From IMG/VR virus record IMGVR_UViG_3300029286_003693, positions 18,731-82,730 of that record: a DNA stretch of 64,000 nucleotides. One strand, written 5' to 3'. The position numbers and the translations under genes are program-made. The notes under the pieces were generated by a model. It worked only from the letters and a program-made list of their open reading frames with translations. It had not been told where the DNA came from and searched no databases. Shown one piece after another: positions 42,570-50,951 of the stretch. The stretch is from a virus. Numbering within the stretch: the first letter of the stretch is position 1; every line of letters begins with the position of its first letter.

Positions 42570-43759
42570 GCTGTCACCGCGAATAAGAGAGGCTGCACGT
42601 TGTTAATCCGCTTCTCTGCCATTTTTGCATACTCAGGATTTAACTCGATACCGACGAAATTACGGCCTAACTTCTCGGCCACCAGCCCCGTTGTTCCGGC
42701 GCCGGAGAAGGGATCAAGGACGACGCAGGGAGTAGGTTCGTGGTTGTGGGTGCAGGTCGGTCGCCAATCGTTTGTTGCTATCCGTTGTGGCGTATATGTT
42801 GCGCCACTGAGCGACCTAATCCCTGAAGGATTTCCACCCTTATCTGGGAAATAATCTCCAACATCTTTTCGCGCCCTATCGTTCGTAGCACCCGTTTTCT
42901 CCACCATCCTCACCCACGGACTCCCGCACTCGGGGCAGCACCCCTTCTCACTCGTTCCGGCCTTAATACATGGCGTCACAAGGGCTTCGGGGAATGTGGC
43001 AAAATGGGCTCCAGGGAATGGCTGGGTGGGAATAGTCCAGACAGAACGGCAGTTGCGGCCAGTAGGATGGCCAACGCTGCGTTTCCGGCCGATTTTAGTT
43101 GCAGAGCTGGCTTTACTAAATGGGTCTATTAAATCCTTATGTTTTCCACCGATACGGTCTCGGCTTTCCTCCATTTTCTTAATATCAGATGGTCCGCTTT
43201 GACAAGCTTCCTTGATTGCCTCCGCGTCATAGTAATACCGCTGACTCTTAACCAGTAGGAACAAATACTCATGACTCTTTGTCGGTCTGTCCGTTACACT
43301 CTCTGGCATGGGGTTCGGCTTGTGCCAGATAATGTCGGAACGTAACCACCATCCGTCAGCTTGAAGGGCGAAGGCCACGTGCCAGGGGATCCCAATCAGG
43401 TCTTTGGGCTTCAATGTCTTAATATTGGTAGGCATACCAAAACGTGATTTTTCTGTTGATGGCTTACCAAACTCAGTATGTTTTGCTTGATATTCTGGGT
43501 TGCTTCCTGCTTTCCCGCTGCCATTATACGAATCTCCCAAATTCAACCACACCGTCCCGTCATCCCGCAGCACCCTCCGCACTTCCCGGAACACGGCTAC
43601 GAGCTTGGCTACATAGGCGTCTGGCGAATCCTCCAGCCCGATCTGGCCATCCACCCCATAATCCCGAAGGCCGTAATATGGCGGCGATGTCACAACACAC
43701 TGAACAGAATCGGGTTCAAGCGCAGGCATAATGTCCAGGCAATCACCTTGATAAATCAT
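42566..43759 (-). CDS. DNA methyltransferase, TSPPY type (beta class)
   Basis: 397 residues from the ATG at 43759, which overlaps the terminase stop (ATGA). Motif IV is TSPPYYGLRDYG near residue 30; motif I is DPFSGAGTTGLVA near 355. TSPPY is common in N4-cytosine enzymes and some N6-adenine enzymes, so the modified base is uncertain. A four-Cys zinc site may lie in CCPECGSPWVR. It shares its first and last 20 residues with 40900-42189, while the middle differs. Probable role: protecting phage DNA. Confidence 0.85.
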   Translation of the reverse strand: MIYQGDCLDIMPALEPDSVQCVVTSPPYYGLRDYGVDGQIGLEDSPDAYVAKLVAVFREVRRVLRDDGTVWLNLGDSYNGSGKAGSNPEYQAKHTEFGKPSTEKSRFGMPTNIKTLKPKDLIGIPWHVAFALQADGWWLRSDIIWHKPNPMPESVTDRPTKSHEYLFLLVKSQRYYYDAEAIKEACQSGPSDIKKMEESRDRIGGKHKDLIDPFSKASSATKIGRKRSVGHPTGRNCRSVWTIPTQPFPGAHFATFPEALVTPCIKAGTSEKGCCPECGSPWVRMVEKTGATNDRARKDVGDYFPDKGGNPSGIRSLSGATYTPQRIATNDWRPTCTHNHEPTPCVVLDPFSGAGTTGLVAEKLGRNFVGIELNPEYAKMAEKRINNVQPLLFAVTA

Positions 43760-45093
43760 GCGGCCCACCCCGATAGCACCTGCCTGGTTCCTTGTTTCTG
43801 AATCCTCTTTGCCTTATACCCAACGGCAAATGTCCTGAAAGAATCCGCCCCGTGAGAGCAGTGGTCATGCAGCGGTGTCCGCTTGAGAATCTTTTTTTCT
43901 TCGTCGTATTCGGCCCTGTAGCCTTCCAAAGCCGATATGCCGGGTGAACACTTGCGTTCGTCAAACCAACACGAGCCAAGGGCGTTTCTGACGGCCTCGA
44001 TGCCGTTCATGACGGCGTCCGTGTTCCGGGGGCGCTCAACGACGATGATGGGCTTGATCCCCAGCTCCTCGGCTACCTCAACCCTGGACTTCGCGTGCTC
44101 CCCGGCGGACATTTCTCGTACCGCTGCGTCGTGGGGCATATAGTGATCACCGTAAACATAGGGCTTCTCTTTCAGGATCTTGGCGTAGTGAGCCAGGCCC
44201 ATGCCACTGTTCTCGTAATAATCGATGCACCTGGTCTCCTTGCCGATGAACTGCGCGAACCAGATCGTCATGCTGTCGTCCACACCCAGATCCCAGAACG
44301 TGTAGACCTCGGCGCCAGTCTCGTAGGGCACGCGGGTGATGCGGCCCTCCTTGTGAGCCAGCGCCATCTGCTTGCCGTAGTACGCGCCCATCACTGCGCC
44401 CTGGAACGAGCAGAAATACTCCTGCTGAAACATAGCCTCGCCCATCTCTTCGCCGAACGTTCCAACCAGCTCGGCACGGATCTCCTCCAATTTCACCTTG
44501 GTGAAGACAGGGGTGTCATCTGCGGTCAGGACTTGAGCGAACCAACCGGGTGTGATGCGGGCGAAATCCAACATTGTTTTCAGATGATTGTCGCCGCGGG
44601 ATGTGCTGATGAACGCGGCCCAGCCGCCATTTTCTTCGAGTATCGGGGAAAGGTAAGCCCATGACTGCGGGTTTGATAGCGCGTATTCGGAGAAGACGAT
44701 GCCGATCGGTGGGCTGCCGACCAAGGCATTGTAATTGTCGGAGCCCACAAGCTGCCAGGAAGAGCCGCCAACGAGGCCAATGTACATATCGGTGCTTCTC
44801 GTACTGGTCCTCATCTCCATCGGAAACGCCTCGTCGATCCTCTTCATGCCTGTGCGGGGGTTGACGGCTTCCCAAATCGCCTTACGGCACTGATTGAACT
44901 GTGGGAGCATGTGCCAGTAGTTTCCGACACGCTCCTGCGATGCCGTGGCGGTGAAGTGAAGGGCAATATCATCCTTCCCCCAGCGACGATGGGCGACCTC
45001 GACGGCACGCTTCCCACCATTCTCCAGGTAATCCCAGAGGGCGATCTGATCGTCGCGGGGTTCCCACCCGTTATGAGGTAGCTCGACTCCCAT
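43756..45093 (-). CDS. terL: Terminase large subunit
   Basis: 445 residues from ATG 45093 (MGVELPHNGWEPRDDQIALW) with AAGGA upstream; this start overlaps the small-subunit end. The ATPase Walker A variant is HRRWGKDD near residue 33 and the Walker B region GIVFSEYAL near 120. The RNase H-like nuclease follows with FWDLGVDDSM, IDYYENSG and a late HGADSFR aspartate. The enzyme packages DNA into the procapsid and cuts it at the end of a headful or site. Confidence 0.9.
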   Translation of the reverse strand: MGVELPHNGWEPRDDQIALWDYLENGGKRAVEVAHRRWGKDDIALHFTATASQERVGNYWHMLPQFNQCRKAIWEAVNPRTGMKRIDEAFPMEMRTSTRSTDMYIGLVGGSSWQLVGSDNYNALVGSPPIGIVFSEYALSNPQSWAYLSPILEENGGWAAFISTSRGDNHLKTMLDFARITPGWFAQVLTADDTPVFTKVKLEEIRAELVGTFGEEMGEAMFQQEYFCSFQGAVMGAYYGKQMALAHKEGRITRVPYETGAEVYTFWDLGVDDSMTIWFAQFIGKETRCIDYYENSGMGLAHYAKILKEKPYVYGDHYMPHDAAVREMSAGEHAKSRVEVAEELGIKPIIVVERPRNTDAVMNGIEAVRNALGSCWFDERKCSPGISALEGYRAEYDEEKKILKRTPLHDHCSHGADSFRTFAVGYKAKRIQKQGTRQVLSGWAA

Positions 45094-45802
45094 CGGTATC
45101 CTTCGCCGTCTTCCGGCTGCAGAACTTCTTGATCGTGATCTGGACCGGCTGTTTGAGGTCAACCTCGGTTTTGTCGTGCAGGAGCCCCAGGTGCCGGGCC
45201 AACAGCTCCAGGGATTTCACCTTGTCGCAGAGCTCGAACTCGAACGTCGCGTCGAGGATCTGATCACCATCCGGGTTGTCCTCAGTCCCCTTGGTGCTCC
45301 GAATGACGCGCTTTTCTTTGACCTTCTTGATGATCCGGCTCTTCCCCTCAGCCATGGTTTCCAGTGGTATCGCCTGGACCAGGCCGCTTTCATCGATCTC
45401 GACGAAATCCTTCATGTCTGCGAAGCCGACACGGGCGAGCTCTTCCAGAACCTGATCGGCAGTAAAGGTGATCCGTGCCTTCTGCTTTTCAATTTCGGTG
45501 TCGATTGCGGCTTTTATGACTGGTTTTGACAGGTTTTCGGTTGCTATCTTGCGAGCCGTGCGAACGCTGTAACCGGCCCGAATCGCGGCTTGTGTAGCGT
45601 TTTTATCCACCAAAAATTCGAGGATAAAAAGTTGCTGCTTTGCAGATAGTGTCAGGTTTGATACAGGTTTCGACAGATTTGAGGCAGATTTTGACAGGTT
45701 TGGTGTAGGTTTGGAACTGGTCTTGGTAGTATTAGCGCATATTTTGGCCCTCCCCTTCGGGGTGGTCTTTTGGCGGGTGGGTTTTGATTTCAATGGTTTC
45801 AT
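45071..45802 (-). CDS. terS: Terminase small subunit
   Basis: 243 residues from ATG 45802 (MKPLKSKPTRQKTTPKG). The N-terminal 45 residues are basic and carry a heptad NLSK-like repeat encoded by the phased DNA array. Next comes the Terminase_2 helix-turn-helix (LFILEFLVDKNATQAAIRAG, then YSVRTARKIATENL), then an oligomerisation helix region. It recognises the packaging site and recruits the large subunit. The start overlaps a short leader frame; SD is weak, so coupling is plausible. Confidence 0.85.
   Translation of the reverse strand: MKPLKSKPTRQKTTPKGRAKICANTTKTSSKPTPNLSKSASNLSKPVSNLTLSAKQQLFILEFLVDKNATQAAIRAGYSVRTARKIATENLSKPVIKAAIDTEIEKQKARITFTADQVLEELARVGFADMKDFVEIDESGLVQAIPLETMAEGKSRIIKKVKEKRVIRSTKGTEDNPDGDQILDATFEFELCDKVKSLELLARHLGLLHDKTEVDLKQPVQITIKKFCSRKTAKDTDGSRATS
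45652..45714. repeat. Helically phased CAGRTTT repeats inside terS (candidate pac)
   Basis: Six successive units (CAGGTTTGATA, CAGGTTTCGA, CAGATTTGAGG, CAGATTTTGA, CAGGTTTGGTG, TAGGTTTGGAA) have lengths 11-10-11-10-11-11, about one turn of DNA each. Two more related units lie at 45519-45541. P22 carries its pac site within the small-terminase gene, which makes this a natural candidate. The function is inference. Confidence 0.5.
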
Positions 45803-45906
45803 GGCCCCATTGGAACAGAAAACCAACCCGAACGATAGAACCCCAATAGGGGATACCGTAGGGGTACAATCCCGGACAGATTTATTGGTTCCTCCGATTT
45901 AAGCAT
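45799..45906 (-). CDS. Possible 35-residue leader peptide of the late operon
   Basis: A frame from ATG 45906 (MLKSEEPINLSGIVPLRYPL, then LGFYRSGWFSVPMGP) ends TGA overlapping the terS ATG. This would couple translation to terS, whose own ribosome-binding site is weak. The AAGG before the ATG is too close to be ideal. It could also be non-coding leader. Function unknown. Confidence 0.3.
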   Translation of the reverse strand: MLKSEEPINLSGIVPLRYPLLGFYRSGWFSVPMGP

Positions 45907-46589
45907 CCTTGTGAAAAATATGTAGCAAGCTGAAGTCAGTAAAACGTCAACCTTGAGAAAAATGCCTTGAGAAAAATGCTTGCTTTCGACCGGATATAGT
46001 GGATATTCTATTGTCCAAAAGGCGGGTGCAGCGAAGTATGGACAGCTGAAAGCAGTAAAACGTTTAGCCCGAGGGAACTGCAAGCTTTCAAGTGGAAAGC
46101 ATTACCTGATGACCCTGAATAAAATTGACTTAATGCTTGGGAGTAGAGTAGTAACGGACTCATAAACAAACGAACGATTCTGATTCTCATAATTATTCAT
46201 CTTTGGATATCTTGGGGTGGGTTAATGTTTCAGGTAATCAATAATATCTCTAATATGAATAGATCCCTCCAAAAAGCGGCAGTCAATACCCCCCCCCCCC
46301 CGACGCTCTAACATACTGTATTATAAAGACATTATCGTTACGCCACATTTGTGGGATGCCACCCACCGGTTTGATGCAGCCGGCGCGGCAGTTGTGTCAG
46401 TTTCAGCCCCGCTCCTTACGAACATCCGCACATCCTGCACCGTTATCGTATGACCGGCTGCGTTGCTTTGCGACGGATTCTGCCGAGTACAACCCATTGC
46501 CGAATCGACCGGCGTATGGCCATCCATCAGATCGAAATGCGGATGTTCTTTTGCAACATACTGAATCCGAATCAGGAGGGCTTTGATTA
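45907..46589. other. Non-coding region upstream of the late operon, with repeats and a poly-C tract
   Basis: No convincing gene. Contents: a tandem duplication of CCTTGAGAAAAATG (45951-45979); two similar 24-bp direct repeats with the core AGCTGAA-NN-CAGTAAAACGT at about 45928 and 46043, 115 bp apart; a run of 13 C (46289-46301). On the minus strand TTGACG (about 45950) stands upstream of an extended -10-like TGCTACATA, with a long spacer of about 20 bp, so it is only a possible late promoter. Two short frames between 46321 and 46586 look degenerate. Confidence 0.5.
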
Positions 46590-46937
46590 ATGCATGACTC
46601 GATTGATTTACCCGATGATTTGCGCGGGTTCATTGATTCTTCGCAATGGACGTTTTTCAGAACGATGCCGGAATGGCCCCACGAGTATATTGTCCGAGAG
46701 GGGGTAAACGAGAAGCTCTTTTTGCGGTTGGTTAGCCACATTCGAGCCAACGGATACGAGGGGAAGTTCCATTTGACAAACATTACCTGCTATGATGATA
46801 AAGGAATGGTTTACTGGACAACGGAGGGACCGGTTGATGACAGGATTATCATCAACCGTTGCAAGAAAGAGGACTCATATGAGTACCGGCGGCTAAAAGG
46901 TACGCTACCGGAATCGAAGATTATCGTAGGCGAATAG
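46590..46937 (+). CDS. Conserved hypothetical protein, probable accessory (moron) gene
   Basis: 115 residues with GGAGGG upstream. Sequence features: DDLRGFIDSSQWTFFRTMPE, WPHEYIVREGVNEKLFLRLV, YWTTEGPVDDRIIINRCKKE. I recall this type of protein as a widespread bacterial family without known function; that memory cannot be checked here. It is the only plus-strand gene between two minus-strand operons and lies outside the phage modules, which fits an independently acquired cargo gene. Confidence 0.7.
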   Translation: MHDSIDLPDDLRGFIDSSQWTFFRTMPEWPHEYIVREGVNEKLFLRLVSHIRANGYEGKFHLTNITCYDDKGMVYWTTEGPVDDRIIINRCKKEDSYEYRRLKGTLPESKIIVGE

Positions 46938-47161
46938 GCAGGTGCCGATTAATGCTTCACAGGCGGCTGACCAGTGCCTTTATTCCTTTGAGATTCATAA
47001 TGCTCGATTTATATGAATAGCATCTGTTAGCTCACATAGCATCGAGACGAGCCATCGTTCGTGGGGGACCGCCATGGTCAGGAAGAAAAAAGACATACAA
47101 ATGCAGCAGATTCAGGTTCCGCCCATTAATCCCGGTGAGTTGCCACAACTCTCAGGAGAAT

Positions 47162-47545
47162 TTATTTATCCGCTACTGCCTCGTCATGTTGCTTCAGCCA
47201 TTCGTCGATCTCGACTTTATAGAAGACTGGCCTCCCGTCCACCCAATACCGGAGAGGAGCCCTGTAACGCTTGATCCACCGTTTCGCTGACTTCCAGGAC
47301 CCGGCGTTGAGATACTTTCGGCACGCTTCCGGCCCGATGATCCAACCCATGGCGCAGTCGGCCATGCACTTCCTGACCAGCTTCTCCATCTGCGTATGGA
47401 ATTCCTTGTTCCAGGCATCCGACCACTCCTCGGCAGGCATTTCCCCTCTCGTTTTCCCACATTTTTTATTGGCTTTGTCTTCCGCCGCGGGGATCACCCC
47501 TTCGCGCATCTCGATATAATCCTTGTTGATCTTGGCTTTCGGCAT
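47162..47545 (-). CDS. Phage DNA-binding protein with HTH_17-like domain
   Basis: 127 residues. The C-terminal 60 residues (ACRKYLNAGSWKSAKRWIKR, then WVDGRPVFYKVEIDEWLKQH) look like the winged helix of excisionase/MerR-type HTH_17 proteins. The N-terminus is charged. It is the last gene of the early right operon, just before the divergent cargo gene and the late operon, so it could be a late regulator. A pentamer array separates it from its upstream gene. Confidence 0.7.
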   Translation of the reverse strand: MPKAKINKDYIEMREGVIPAAEDKANKKCGKTRGEMPAEEWSDAWNKEFHTQMEKLVRKCMADCAMGWIIGPEACRKYLNAGSWKSAKRWIKRYRAPLRYWVDGRPVFYKVEIDEWLKQHDEAVADK

Positions 47546-47620
47546 CTGCTTCTCCTTCTGGGCTTACCGCTATTAAATTCACTCCGTTATTTTAAGATTC
47601 CGAAGAGTGCACTAATTATC

Positions 47621-47775
47621 CTTGCCTTGCCGAGCCACACCCGGCCTCGCCACACTGAGCCATGTCTAACAGTGCCTGTCCTTGCCAGAACTACCCCAAC
47701 CCAATCTCGCCTTGCCCAACCACATCCTGCCTTATCCTGCCGCACCTGGCCCCGCCATGCCAAAACTTGCCGACT
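47621..47775 (-). repeat. Pentamer array 1 (31 units, GCNNG on transcript)
   Basis: 155 bp divide exactly into 31 pentamers without any indel. On the plus strand 29 begin with C and 24 end with C (cttgc, cgagc, ccggc, ctcgc and so on); on the transcript the consensus is GCNNG. The array fills the gap between the IS-interrupted gene (stop 47774) and the HTH gene, and on the transcript ends in GCAAGG then an AT-rich stretch. Arrays 2 and 3 share all of this. Confidence 0.85.
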
Positions 47776-48038
47776 ACCGGAACGCCTCCAATGTCTTCAC
47801 ATACGGAAGCTGATCTTGAGTCTCTTGCACTCTTGCTTCGATCTTTTTGATGCTGCTACCCTTCGTCATCACAGCCATGACTCCCAGCACAGACGCATAA
47901 GTGTTTAGCCTGACCTTCTCCTCATTCGGCATGATCGACATATCGGATATACAGGCCATCCGATTGAGAGACCTCCTGGTCGTTCGTTTGATATGGGCAA
48001 TGCTGAATGCGCCCGTGTTGATAATCTCGGTATCATCC
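47774..48038 (-). pseudogene. C-terminal part of the IS-interrupted phage gene
   Basis: Read from the target-site duplication at 48034-48038, this segment gives DTEIINTGAFSIAHIKRTTR, RSLNR, and then the 61-residue frame starting at 47959 (MACISDMSIMPNEEKVRLNT and on to KTLEAFR). It is in frame with the N-terminal part at 50957-51188 once the insertion sequence and one copy of CATCC are removed. The restored protein has 163 residues. No function recognised. The 3' half might still be translated from an internal Met, but no good ribosome-binding site is obvious. Confidence 0.85.
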
Positions 48039-48156
48039 TGTAACCCCGCACATTATTTTGATTGAAGCGGGTATCTTTTTATCACGATGTTTTGTATGAG
48101 AGGCAGAGTCGTGCACATTGATTTGATCATAAAGAAAGAGGGCAACCGAAGGTTGA

Positions 48157-48660
48157 TTGGTTTGGCCGCCATCCCCGTTGGTTACCCTCTCAGAAAGCGG
48201 TATCTTGATACTACACCTTGCGGTCGATGTAAAGGTTTTATTCGAGAGGGGGAAGAGGTTCCCATGGTTGAAGCATTTGCGGTGCCCTCGATGTGGGAGC
48301 GCGAGACTATGGGGGCACGGATTTGCGGAGCGATATTTTGAGGGATTCGGCAAGTGTTTATGGGTGAAGCGGTTCCGCTGTCCGGATTGTCTTGCCATCC
48401 ATACCTGCCGGCCATTGGGATTTTTGAAAGGTTTTCGATATTCTGCCGGCGTGATCCGTTCAAGTCTGTTGAAAAAGATTACGGAGAACGCCTGGGTCAG
48501 AGGCGTTGTGCGGCAGAACCAGCAGTACTGGTTTCGTTGTCTTCGGTTTCGGATCTCCGGTCGCTGTAATGTGAACAAGCCCGCCATCGATTCCATCGCG
48601 TTATTTTTTTCCGAGAGAATCTTTCCCGTGACAGAACATTTTGCGCCGCTGCGCATATGA
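48157..48660 (+). CDS. IS-encoded zinc-ribbon accessory protein
   Basis: Up to 167 residues; no ATG suits, so the start (TTG at 48157 or further inside) is uncertain. A zinc-ribbon is visible: CPRCGSARLWGHG then FRCPDCLAIHTCRP, giving paired CxxC motifs. The rest is basic and helical. It precedes the transposase gene on the same strand inside the element. A DNA-binding helper role is inferred. Confidence 0.6.
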   Translation: MVWPPSPLVTLSESGILILHLAVDVKVLFERGKRFPWLKHLRCPRCGSARLWGHGFAERYFEGFGKCLWVKRFRCPDCLAIHTCRPLGFLKGFRYSAGVIRSSLLKKITENAWVRGVVRQNQQYWFRCLRFRISGRCNVNKPAIDSIALFFSERIFPVTEHFAPLRI

Positions 48661-48743
48661 TGGTTTCCCCACCTTCTTCTTGCGTCGATAAGTCCATGAC
48701 GCCTCTGGTATGGGTAGCGAAAATCTTTCAGGAGGTGTTTGCT

Positions 48744-50057
48744 ATGGACGAAGAAGGAAAAAGACGGATTGCGCAGTTTCGGTTCGGGGTGATTCACGAT
48801 CTGATCGGTGACAGGAAGCTGAGTCGAGGAGAGCAAAAGAGGCTTCTTCGGGAGAAGTCTTCCTGCACATGGGAGATCCCCGGTTCCGGACGGAGTTACA
48901 TCAGCGCCTCGACGATCCTGAGTTGGACCAGACGGTATGAAAAGGGAGGCCGCAGGATCGAGAGCCTCTACCCGGAAGCCCGGTGCGATCGAGGACGGCC
49001 CCGTATCCTCGACGATGAAACGATCCTTTCCCTGGTGGAGCTCAAAAAACAGATGAAGGAGGTCTCCCTGCCGGTCATCCTGCGAGAGGCAAAACTCCGG
49101 AAGATCTTTCATCCGGGGATCAAGGTTCATCCCGCCACCATTTACCGCCTGTTCAAAGAACGGGGTTTGATGAAGCGGGAAGAAGTTCGGATAGATCGCA
49201 GACGCTTCGAGGCGGAACTGCCCAACGACATCTGGCAGTCCGACGGCATGCACGGCCCCCGGATCACTCACGAAGGGAAAGAAAGAAAAACCTATCTGTT
49301 CGCTTTCATCGACGACATGAGCCGGCTGATCTGCCACGCAGAGTTTTTCTGCCATGAGCGGGTGGAACATTACACCGCCGCCTTGAGAGTCGCCCTTGCG
49401 AAACGGGGCTTGCCGAGGAAGCTCTATGTGGACAACGGCCCCGCCTTTCGATCTCATCTGCTGGCTCACGCCACTGCTTCTCTGGGCATTGCCCTGATTC
49501 ACTCCACCCCCTACCAGCCCCAGGGCCGGGGAAAAATCGAACGGTTCTTCCGCACCCTGCGCATGCAGTTTCTCAGTACATGCCCCGAGGGGCTTTCCCT
49601 GGAAAAACTCAATGACGGCCTCAACCGATGGCTCGACGAGCAGTATAACGTCACCATACATTCCAGCACGAAGCAGACACCCTTGAACCGCTATCTCAAA
49701 CATGCCCATCTGCTCCGGGAAGCCCCGAAAGATTTAAATGATTACTTCCGCATCCGTACCACCCGAAAGGTGGATCGGGACCGAACCGTTTCGCTTAACG
49801 GCATGCTCTATGAAGCCCCGATCCCTCTGATCGACAAGACGATCACTCTGCTGTATCATGATGGCGACCCCGCACGAATCGAGGCCTTCCATGAGAGCGT
49901 CTCCCACGGCATGCTCGTTCCCCTGGACATGAAGATCAACTGCCGAATCCGAAGAGAACACCACATCGTCAAACTTCTATCATCGGAGCAAGCCCCGGAA
50001 GAACAACCCAAATACACCGGCGGAAAACTCTTCGGGGAGGTGGACCATGGGCTATAA
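48744..50057 (+). CDS. DDE transposase of the insertion sequence
   Basis: 437 residues from ATG 48744 (MDEEGKRRIAQFRFGVIHDL) with AGGAGG upstream; an in-frame extension to 48657 lacks a site. An N-terminal HTH (SASTILSWTRRYEKGGRR) precedes the rve-type catalytic core: Asp in WQSDGMHGP, Asp in LYVDNGPAF, Glu in GKIERFFRTLRMQF. The C-terminal beta domain (RDRTVSLNGMLYEAP) is Mu-transposase-like. It should cut and join the element ends. Coupled by overlap to the ATPase gene. Confidence 0.9.
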   Translation: MDEEGKRRIAQFRFGVIHDLIGDRKLSRGEQKRLLREKSSCTWEIPGSGRSYISASTILSWTRRYEKGGRRIESLYPEARCDRGRPRILDDETILSLVELKKQMKEVSLPVILREAKLRKIFHPGIKVHPATIYRLFKERGLMKREEVRIDRRRFEAELPNDIWQSDGMHGPRITHEGKERKTYLFAFIDDMSRLICHAEFFCHERVEHYTAALRVALAKRGLPRKLYVDNGPAFRSHLLAHATASLGIALIHSTPYQPQGRGKIERFFRTLRMQFLSTCPEGLSLEKLNDGLNRWLDEQYNVTIHSSTKQTPLNRYLKHAHLLREAPKDLNDYFRIRTTRKVDRDRTVSLNGMLYEAPIPLIDKTITLLYHDGDPARIEAFHESVSHGMLVPLDMKINCRIRREHHIVKLLSSEQAPEEQPKYTGGKLFGEVDHGL

Positions 50058-50847
50058 AACCTTCTTCAGCTTCCAGAAAGAACCCTTCTCTCAAGATATC
50101 CGCGTGGAAGATCTCTACCCCCTGCCGGGTCTCCAGGCCGCCTCGGAACGCCTCCTTTATGCCCTTTCCCTCGGCGCCGCCTCCATCATCACCGGCGACG
50201 TGGGAAGCGGCAAATCCACAGCCCTCAGATACGCCACCGCCAAACTCCACCCTTCTCAGTACAAGGTCGTCTCGGTCATCGCCTCCACCGGCTCCATGGC
50301 CGACACCCTTAGGCAAATCTGCAATGGCTTCGATCTGGATGGGCAAACCAACTCACTTGCCAGGCTCACCAAAACCCTGCGCACAGCCATCCTGGAAATC
50401 TCCCAGAGAAAGCAGATCCCCGTATTGATCATCGATGAGGCCTCTCTGATGAGGCTGGAAATCTTCGCCCAGCTCCACACCTTAAGCCAGTTCGACATGG
50501 ATTCCAAACCCCTGCTCCCGATCGTCCTGGCAGGCCAAAACAACCTCGTCGACAAGCTCATGTTCCATGCCTCAAGACCTCTGGCTTCCCGAATCATCGG
50601 CAGAAGCCATCTTGAAGGCCTTAAATACAAAGATATGGCGGGATACATCCAGCACCACCTGAAGATCGCCGGCAGTAAAGACCAATTGTTCTGTGATGAA
50701 GCCATACTCGCCATCCACCAAGGCTCAGGCGGCCTCCTCAGAAGGGCCAACCTCCTGGCAAAAGGAGCCCTCATGGCCGCGGCGAATGAAAAATGCCAGC
50801 TCGTTTCACCAGAACATGTCAGAATGGCGTCCACCGAAATCATGTGA
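50047..50847 (+). CDS. AAA ATPase of the insertion sequence (ExeA/TniB-like)
   Basis: 266 residues. Walker A GDVGSGKST near residue 55, Walker B VLIIDEASLM near 130, and a C-terminal helical domain (GGLLRRANLLAKGALMAA). These features match the ExeA/TniB group of AAA ATPases, which select targets for DDE transposases of the Mu/Tn5053 kind. Overlaps the transposase gene by 11 bp. Complete. Confidence 0.9.
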   Translation: MGYKTFFSFQKEPFSQDIRVEDLYPLPGLQAASERLLYALSLGAASIITGDVGSGKSTALRYATAKLHPSQYKVVSVIASTGSMADTLRQICNGFDLDGQTNSLARLTKTLRTAILEISQRKQIPVLIIDEASLMRLEIFAQLHTLSQFDMDSKPLLPIVLAGQNNLVDKLMFHASRPLASRIIGRSHLEGLKYKDMAGYIQHHLKIAGSKDQLFCDEAILAIHQGSGGLLRRANLLAKGALMAAANEKCQLVSPEHVRMASTEIM

Positions 50848-50861
50848 AAAGAACACCAAAC

Positions 50862-50890
50862 ACCGGAAGGGATAACCCATCCCTTCCGGT
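50862..50890. terminator. Perfect hairpin downstream of the IS ATPase gene
   Basis: ACCGGAAGGGA-TAACCCA-TCCCTTCCGGT is an 11-bp perfect stem 15 bp after the ATPase stop. No U-tract follows in either direction, so it may act with Rho or protect the mRNA end. Confidence 0.45.
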
Positions 50891-50951
50891 CAATCTCTAT
50901 TGCAAAACATCAAACGATTGTAAGATTATCGAGTCAATTTATTGTGCGACG

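Noticed and set aside
46321-46586. Short opposing frames upstream of the cargo gene
   Set aside because: Neither has a ribosome-binding site or protein-like composition; probably decayed sequence.
47074-47274. 66-codon plus-strand frame after a possible SD
   Set aside because: Its second half is antisense to the HTH gene and its first half is low-complexity; no support beyond the frame.
48033-49709. 558-codon minus-strand frame across the transposase
   Set aside because: Antisense of the DDE transposase, crossing the IS end; the plus-strand frame has the catalytic residues.
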